Part shown: positions 5,206 to 7,924 of the stretch, in pieces
How the letters are laid out: each line of letters starts with the position of its first letter
Numbering within the stretch: the first letter of the stretch is position 1
Source: Ruminococcaceae bacterium UBA6845
GTDB taxonomy: Bacteria > Bacillota > Clostridia > Oscillospirales > Acutalibacteraceae
DNA length: 7,924 bases
Assembly: GCA_002449395.1 (NCBI GenBank)
Contig: DKDP01000004.1
Location: forward strand, 1 to 7,924
Direction: 5' to 3'
Program-made: the position numbers and the translations under genes
Notes under the pieces: generated by a model
Told to the model about the DNA's origin: nothing
The model's database searches: none
Seen by the model: only the letters and a program-made list of their open reading frames with translations

Positions 5206-7812
5206 ATGGCAGAAATGACGCCGATGATGAAGCAATACCTTGAGATCAAAAAAGAATATCAGGACACGATCCTTATGTTCAGACTCGGTGATTTTTACGA
5301 GATGTTCTTTGAGGATGCCAAAACTGCGTCAAAAGAGCTTGAGCTTGTGCTTACGGGCAGGGACTGTGGTCAAAAGGAGCGTGCACCAATGTGCGGCGTG
5401 CCTTTTCACAGCGTTGATTCCTATATTGCAAGACTTGTTTCAAGGGGCTATAAGGTTGCTATCTGTGAACAGACCGAGGATCCCGCAACCGCAAAGGGTA
5501 TAGTTAAGCGTGACGTTATCCGTGTGCTGACCCCCGGTACGGTAATCGAGAGCAGTATGCTTGACGAGTCTAAGAACAATTTCCTCTGCTCAATCTGGCT
5601 CAACGGAAAGAGTGCGGGTGTTTGCTTCGCCGATGTTTCGACGGGTGAATTGAATCTTACCCAGCTTGATTCAAAATCAGTCGGCAACGAGGTTGTCAAC
5701 GAGCTCGGCAGATATATGCCTACCGAGATTCGCTATAACTCCGCCGTTGTCAAGGACGACAAAATCCGTGAGTTTATCAAAAACCGTGTTGAGTGCACTG
5801 CCGACAGTATTGATGAAGAAAAAATCAACGTAGATTACTGCCGTCAGGTTATAACAAACCATTTTAAAAAGAGCCTGACCGAGCTCGGCATCGAGGAAAG
5901 CGATGAGGCGATCTGCGCCCTCGGCGCAACAATCGACTACCTGACCGAGGTGCAGAAATCGGGTCTTGATAATATTCGTGAGATTGACTTCTATTCGGAA
6001 AATCAGTTTATGAAAATTGATTTTTCGTCCCGAAGAAATCTTGAATTGACCGAAACGATGCGAAACAGGGAGCGCAGGGGAACTCTCCTCTGGGTGCTTG
6101 ATAAGACAAAGACTGCAATGGGAAAACGCCTTGTCAGAAACTGGATCGAACAGCCGTTGGTCAATCTTGCGAAGATTACCAAGAGACATAACGCCGTCAA
6201 TGAGCTTTTCTCGGACTCGGTGCTTCTTGATAACGAGACGGCGGCGGTATCCGATGTCAGCGATATGGAACGTTTGATGGCGAGAATAGTTTACGAGACA
6301 GCCAATGCCAAGGAGCTGCGTTCGCTCCTTTCGACAATCAGGCTGCTGCCCGATATCAAAAGCGGAATATCCGAATGCAAATCCGCACTCCTCAGCGAAA
6401 CCTGCAAGAACATTGATCTTCTGAACGATGTTGCGGAGCTTATTGACAGCGCAATTCAGGAAGAGCCTCCGTTTACCGTTCGTGAGGGTGATATGATCAA
6501 GGACGGGTTCAATCCCGAGCTTGACGAGCTGAGGGACATTGTCCACAACGGCAAGGGATATATTGCCGCAATTCAGCAGACCGAGCAGGAGAAAACGGGA
6601 ATAAAGAAGCTGAAAATCGGCTACAACCGAGTTTTCGGTTACTATATCGAGGTGCCGAATGCGTTCAAGGAGCTTGTCCCCGAGGAATACATAAGAAAGC
6701 AGACGCTTGCAAACTGCGAGCGATATATAACGAGCGAGCTTAAGGATCTTGAATCCAAGGTTCTCGGAGCACAGGAAAGAATAGTTAAGCTCGAGTATGA
6801 GATATTTGTTCAGGTCAGAAGCAGGGTAGCCGACGAGCTTTACAGGATTCAGAAAACGGCTCACGCAGTCGCAACGGTCGACGCACTTTGCTCCTTTGCG
6901 AGGGTAGCCCTGCAAAATGACTATACCTGTCCGATTATGACCGACGGAAACGAAATCATTATAAAGGACGGCAGACATCCCGTCGTCGAAAAGATGATGA
7001 AAGACACTCCGTTTGTGCCGAACGACACGATGCTCGACTGCAAGGAAAACCGATGTGCGATTATCACGGGACCGAATATGGCAGGTAAATCGACCTATAT
7101 GCGTCAGGTTGCGCTGATTGTGCTTATGGCGCAGTGCGGAAGTTTCGTTCCCGCATCGAGCGCACAGATCGGACTTGTCGACAGCATATTTACCCGAGTC
7201 GGAGCAAGTGACGATCTTGCGTCGGGACAGTCGACCTTTATGGTTGAGATGAGCGAGGTTGCGAACATTCTTAAAAATGCGACGAAGAACAGCCTTTTGA
7301 TCTTTGATGAAATAGGCCGAGGAACATCAACCTTTGACGGTATGAGCATTGCACGTGCCGTTCTCGAATATACCGCAGATCCGAAAAAGCTCGGGGCGAA
7401 AACGCTTTTTGCAACCCACTATCACGAATTGACCGAGCTTGAAAATGAGATCGACGGAACGAAGAATTACAACATCTCCGTCAAGAAGCGTGGCGACGAT
7501 ATCACATTTCTGAGAAGAATTGTCCGCGGCGGCGCAGACGGAAGTTACGGAATTGAGGTTGCCAAGCTGGCAGGCGTTCCGAATACAGTCGTTAACCGTG
7601 CAAAGGATATCCTCAAGGAGCTTGAGGAGAAAGGCGCAGTAACCGTAATCCGAACGGTTGAAAAGAATGACGACGATATGCAGATTTCCTTTGCCTCGAA
7701 CGAGGGCAGCGAAATTGTTGACGAGCTCAAAACGATTGATATAAACACGCTAACGCCTATCGAGGCTTTGCAAAAGCTCTATGAGCTGAAAAACAGGGCG
7801 GACAGGCTTTGA
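5206..7812 (+). CDS. mutS: DNA mismatch repair protein MutS
   Basis: The mismatch-recognition ATPase of methyl-independent mismatch repair: it clamps on DNA at mispairs and small loops and recruits MutL. At 868 residues it is full length for MutS1. The N-terminal mismatch-binding domain has GDFYEMF with the mispair-wedging Phe30 and Glu32, then connector, lever and clamp domains (about 125-560). The ATPase has Walker A TGPNMAGKST (621-630), the STFMVEMSE signature (676-684), Walker B LLIFDEIGRG (697-706, with Asp701-Glu702) and ATHYHEL (736-742). The helix-turn-helix dimer region follows (about 782-803). A QISFA stretch (826-830) resembles a beta-clamp binding motif, and the end carries the conserved TPIEALQKLYELK (850-862). 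ATG has GGGGTG 7 bases upstream. No convincing promoter is seen in the 115 bases before it, so it is probably read from the miaB promoter, subject to the hairpin at 5093-5160. mutL is not visible in the 112 bases downstream. Confidence 0.97.
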   Translation: MAEMTPMMKQYLEIKKEYQDTILMFRLGDFYEMFFEDAKTASKELELVLTGRDCGQKERAPMCGVPFHSVDSYIARLVSRGYKVAICEQTEDPATAKGIVKRDVIRVLTPGTVIESSMLDESKNNFLCSIWLNGKSAGVCFADVSTGELNLTQLDSKSVGNEVVNELGRYMPTEIRYNSAVVKDDKIREFIKNRVECTADSIDEEKINVDYCRQVITNHFKKSLTELGIEESDEAICALGATIDYLTEVQKSGLDNIREIDFYSENQFMKIDFSSRRNLELTETMRNRERRGTLLWVLDKTKTAMGKRLVRNWIEQPLVNLAKITKRHNAVNELFSDSVLLDNETAAVSDVSDMERLMARIVYETANAKELRSLLSTIRLLPDIKSGISECKSALLSETCKNIDLLNDVAELIDSAIQEEPPFTVREGDMIKDGFNPELDELRDIVHNGKGYIAAIQQTEQEKTGIKKLKIGYNRVFGYYIEVPNAFKELVPEEYIRKQTLANCERYITSELKDLESKVLGAQERIVKLEYEIFVQVRSRVADELYRIQKTAHAVATVDALCSFARVALQNDYTCPIMTDGNEIIIKDGRHPVVEKMMKDTPFVPNDTMLDCKENRCAIITGPNMAGKSTYMRQVALIVLMAQCGSFVPASSAQIGLVDSIFTRVGASDDLASGQSTFMVEMSEVANILKNATKNSLLIFDEIGRGTSTFDGMSIARAVLEYTADPKKLGAKTLFATHYHELTELENEIDGTKNYNISVKKRGDDITFLRRIVRGGADGSYGIEVAKLAGVPNTVVNRAKDILKELEEKGAVTVIRTVEKNDDDMQISFASNEGSEIVDELKTIDINTLTPIEALQKLYELKNRADRL

Positions 7813-7883
7813 AAAAATTCCGCCTTTCATAGGGGTCGATGACCACTGTTAATCTGACGATTGAAGTGATTTCCTTTTAGCGT

Positions 7884-7924
7884 GGGCTCCTCCCCCGGGG
7901 GAGCTGGCAGCGAAGCTGACTGAG
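7884..7924 (+). repeat. GC-rich hairpin repeat unit, cut by the window edge
   Basis: A perfect 14-base palindrome (7890-7903, CTCCCCC/GGGGGAG) overlaps the core GGGGAGCTG (7898-7906). A CAGC-GAA-GCTG mini-hairpin (7908-7918) and TGACTGAG (7917-7924) follow, and the window then ends. Both cores are shared, in the same order, with the unit at 277-324 on the other strand. By comparison the next bases outside the window should be close to GGGTT. It lies 71 bases after the mutS stop, in the spot where mutL often follows. Confidence 0.6.

Noticed and set aside
5677..6978. Long minus-strand open frame (433 codons) opposite mutS
   Set aside because: It is fully antisense to conserved MutS sequence, shows no recognisable domain, and is explained by the codon bias of mutS, which keeps that antisense frame free of stops.
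7834..7844. GGTC-GAT-GACC hairpin after mutS as a terminator
   Set aside because: The stem is only 4 bp and there is no T run after it.

Overview
The window reads as a stretch of chromosome from a low-to-mid GC Firmicute, most likely a gut Clostridium-class organism of the Ruminococcus/Oscillospiraceae kind. This is inferred from three things: the miaB - YmcA-like - mutS gene order shared with Bacillus, AGGAG-type ribosome binding sites with sigma-A style promoters, and short GC-rich hairpin repeats of a type I associate with gut Clostridia. No phage, transposase, CRISPR, tRNA or rRNA gene is visible.

Layout. Bases 1-107 hold the last 34 codons of a plus-strand gene, followed by a hairpin terminator (128-167). 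Bases 108-501 form a gene-free convergent interval. It contains two repeat units facing each other tail to tail (216-249 and 277-324), a decayed third unit (329-364), and an AT-rich terminator (437-488). A two-gene minus-strand operon follows (3030 to 502): a polytopic GT-C type glycosyltransferase, then a GtrB/DPM1-like GT2 glycosyltransferase. The second would make a polyprenyl-phosphate sugar and the first would probably use it outside the membrane to decorate an envelope polymer. A compact divergent promoter region (3065-3166) separates this operon from a plus-strand block: miaB (tRNA methylthiotransferase), a YlbF/YmcA-family protein with a cysteine-rich tail, and mutS (mismatch recognition ATPase). 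The window ends 112 bases after mutS inside another copy of the GC-rich repeat, with no sign yet of mutL.

How the genes work together. The miaB/YmcA-like/mutS order matches the miaB-ymcA-cotE-mutS region of Bacillus subtilis without cotE. This suggests the middle gene is the positional counterpart of ymcA (ricA), a partner in the Fe-S cluster-bearing RicA/RicF/RicT complex. The glycosyltransferase operon appears to be an unrelated neighbour.

The coding content is conventional. The parts most worth a second look are the non-coding structures: the divergent promoters, which move both flanking gene starts to TTG codons; a heptad-repeat hairpin between the YmcA-like gene and mutS; and the GC-rich repeat family, which occurs in opposite orientations at the two edges of the window.
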